From Candidatus Omnitrophota bacterium (GTDB lineage: Bacteria; Omnitrophota; Gorgyraeia; Duberdicusellales; 4484-171): DNA of 55,714 nt. The notes below the pieces were generated by a model. That model was not told the origin of the DNA. It worked only from the letters and a program-made list of their open reading frames with translations, and ran no database searches. The stretch spans positions 1 to 55,714 of the forward strand of contig PMCS01000026.1 in the NCBI GenBank assembly GCA_003154195.1. Direction: 5' to 3'. Within the stretch, counting starts at the first letter, position 1, and every line of letters begins with the position of its first letter. This document shows positions 54,337 through 55,714 of this stretch, piece by piece. Made by a program: the position numbers and the translations under genes.

Positions 54337-55665
54337 ATGAACGGAATCAACGAGAAAGCAATAACCAGTTATGGTTCGCTAAAGAATAAAATAGAGAACA
54401 AAGACGCTAAGATATGCGTTGTCGGTATGGGTTATGTGGGGCTTCCTCTCGCCATCGCTTTTGCTAAAACCGGCTATTTCGTATATGGTTTCGATACCAG
54501 CGTTTCACGTATAAAAAAACTTAAGAAAGGCGAGAGGTATATTGTCGATATTGACCCCGGAGAAGTCCTTTCTTTAGTGAAAAAAAATAAGTTCTGCCCA
54601 TCCGCGGACGAGATAGTTTTAGGCGATAGCGACGTAATAATAATTTGCGTGCCTACGCCTTTGCGCAAGGTGAAGCTTCCGGATATATCCTATATTGTGG
54701 ATTCCGCCAAGGCCGTCAAAAAATACTTAAAGCCGCGCCGGCTTATTATTCTGGAAAGCACTTCTTATACCACTACGACCAGAGAAGTTGTTTTGCCTAT
54801 TCTGAAGGAATCCGGCCTTAAGGAAGAAAAGGATTTCTTTCTTTGTTTTTCGCCGGAGCGGGTCAACCCGGGAGATAAAAAATTCCCTATTATTAAGATA
54901 CCAAAACTGGTAGGCGGGCTATCGGAACAATCTACCGAGCTGGCGAGGATTTTATACTCGAAAATCATGAAAAAAGTTTTTCCGGTTTCCAGCCCCGAAG
55001 TTGCCGAAACGTCAAAGCTTTTGGAAAATACGTTTCGGATGGTGAATATCGCGTTAATCAATGAGTTTGCGATTGTCTGCAATAAAATGGGCATCAGTAT
55101 TTGGGAAGTTATTGAGGCGGCAAAAACAAAGCCGTTCGGGTTTATGCCTTTTTATCCCGGCCCGGGGATCGGGGGGCACTGCATTCCCTGTGATCCGCTG
55201 TATCTTTCCTGGAAAGCGAAAAAATTAGGTTTTAAGACAAAAATGATTGATTTGGCCGCTTATACCAACCGCTATATGCCCAAATATGTTGTGGAAAGAG
55301 TTCTGGGGATTTTTAAACAACGGAGCATTTCCGCCGCTGACGCAAAAGTTTTGGTTTTGGGCGCGGCTTATAAAAAGGACGTAAAAGATTTGAGGGAGTC
55401 GCCGGCGTTGGATATTATCGAGGATTTGCTTACGAGAAAAATAAAAGTAGAATATTCCGATCCGCTTATACCCTATCTAAAAATAGGAAATATTAACATG
55501 AATTCGATTACGCTTACCAAAAATAACATCGGCAAATACGATTGCGTAATTTTAGTTACCGATCATTCGGGTGTTGACTATGAATTTATACGAATAAATT
55601 CCCAGCTTATTTTCGATACGCGTAATGCGTATAAGAAAGTTTTTTCCAACATCGTAAAGCTTTAA
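54337..55665 (+). CDS. UDP-N-acetyl-hexosamine (or related) 6-dehydrogenase
   Basis: A four-electron nucleotide-sugar dehydrogenase of the WecC / WbpA group, which makes N-acetylhexosaminuronates for surface glycans. The 442-residue protein has ICVVGMGYVGLPLAIAFAKT, ICVPTPLRKVKLPDISYI, LESTSYTTTTREVV, FSPERVNPGDKKFP and catalytic Cys282 in GPGIGGHCIPCDPLYL. GMGYVGLPL and the GGHCIP site separate it from the glucose-specific enzyme at 52555. AAGGAG precedes the ATG at 54337. It probably opens or continues a polysaccharide cluster beyond the right edge. Confidence 0.9.
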   Translation: MNGINEKAITSYGSLKNKIENKDAKICVVGMGYVGLPLAIAFAKTGYFVYGFDTSVSRIKKLKKGERYIVDIDPGEVLSLVKKNKFCPSADEIVLGDSDVIIICVPTPLRKVKLPDISYIVDSAKAVKKYLKPRRLIILESTSYTTTTREVVLPILKESGLKEEKDFFLCFSPERVNPGDKKFPIIKIPKLVGGLSEQSTELARILYSKIMKKVFPVSSPEVAETSKLLENTFRMVNIALINEFAIVCNKMGISIWEVIEAAKTKPFGFMPFYPGPGIGGHCIPCDPLYLSWKAKKLGFKTKMIDLAAYTNRYMPKYVVERVLGIFKQRSISAADAKVLVLGAAYKKDVKDLRESPALDIIEDLLTRKIKVEYSDPLIPYLKIGNINMNSITLTKNNIGKYDCVILVTDHSGVDYEFIRINSQLIFDTRNAYKKVFSNIVKL

Positions 55666-55700
55666 TGAGGCTTCACCGAACCCAAGCCCGTAGGGCGCAG
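55666..55700 (+). repeat. Body-plus-hairpin dispersed element, copy 4 (cut by window end)
   Basis: TGAGGCTTCACCGAACCCAA and GCCCGTAGGGCGCAG match the first half of the element at 36714 and 8131. As at rho, it starts directly after a stop codon. The sequence then becomes a run of 15 G to the window end, which is probably an artefact. Confidence 0.65.
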
Positions 55701-55714
55701 GGGGGGGGGGGGGG

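Noticed and set aside
55700-55714. Run of 15 G at the right end
   Set aside because: A homopolymer of G exactly at a contig end is typical of sequencing or assembly artefact and is not treated as biology.

Overview
The window reads as one stretch of a bacterial chromosome from an uncultivated Gram-negative lineage. LptD and GGDEF and chemoreceptor proteins point to an outer membrane and two-layer signalling. The gene order (gap-pgk-tpiA-secG; rho-rpmE-prfA-prmC-murA), AT-leaning codon use and word-like intergenic repeats are compatible with Omnitrophota or a neighbour. That taxonomic guess is inference only. Almost every gene is a housekeeping gene. Both window edges fall in repeated or artefact-like sequence (a transposase start on the left, a dispersed repeat followed by a run of G on the right), so this is probably a whole assembly contig.

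Layout. 1-60: start of an IS110-like transposase leaving the window. 172-8124: LOG-family protein, radical SAM enzyme, SMC with an unusually small hinge, FMN-barrel protein, GAF-GGDEF cyclase. 8576-18206: chemoreceptor, queA, EF-G paralogue, a YchF-like protein without its P-loop, purH, ribosomal protein S1. 18486-21969: tyrS and two GalT-like paralogues, the first lacking the catalytic histidine. 22092-27579: serpin, then gap-pgk-tpiA-secG. 27576-35353: family 5 solute-binding protein, TPR protein, polA, glgA, coaE. 35445-40637: rho-rpmE-prfA-prmC-murA. 40747-45985: trpGDCFBA, with no trpE in the window. 46178-48698: M16 peptidase, rsfS, riboflavin synthase. 48769-49120: a tRNA-Pro gene plus a broken second copy wrapped around it. 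49228-55665: ROK kinase, lptD, and two nucleotide-sugar dehydrogenases around a mannose-6-phosphate isomerase-type cupin, which looks like the start of a surface-polysaccharide locus.

The most striking signal is between the genes. Many intergenic gaps are filled by large inverted repeats whose arms are built from short, directly repeated words. At least six unrelated word sets share this architecture. The commonest set (core GATGATC / GATCATC) occupies eight gaps between co-directional genes: the left arm starts at or inside the upstream stop codon and the right arm ends just before the next ribosome binding site. In several genes the repeat supplies the last codons and the stop. Two other dispersed families are visible: a roughly 70-bp body with a sequence-variable strong hairpin (four copies), and paired hairpins just upstream of start codons (SMC, chemoreceptor, EF-G paralogue, rpmE). 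A minimal version straddles the trpF start codon.

No rRNA, CRISPR array, prophage or plasmid function was seen.
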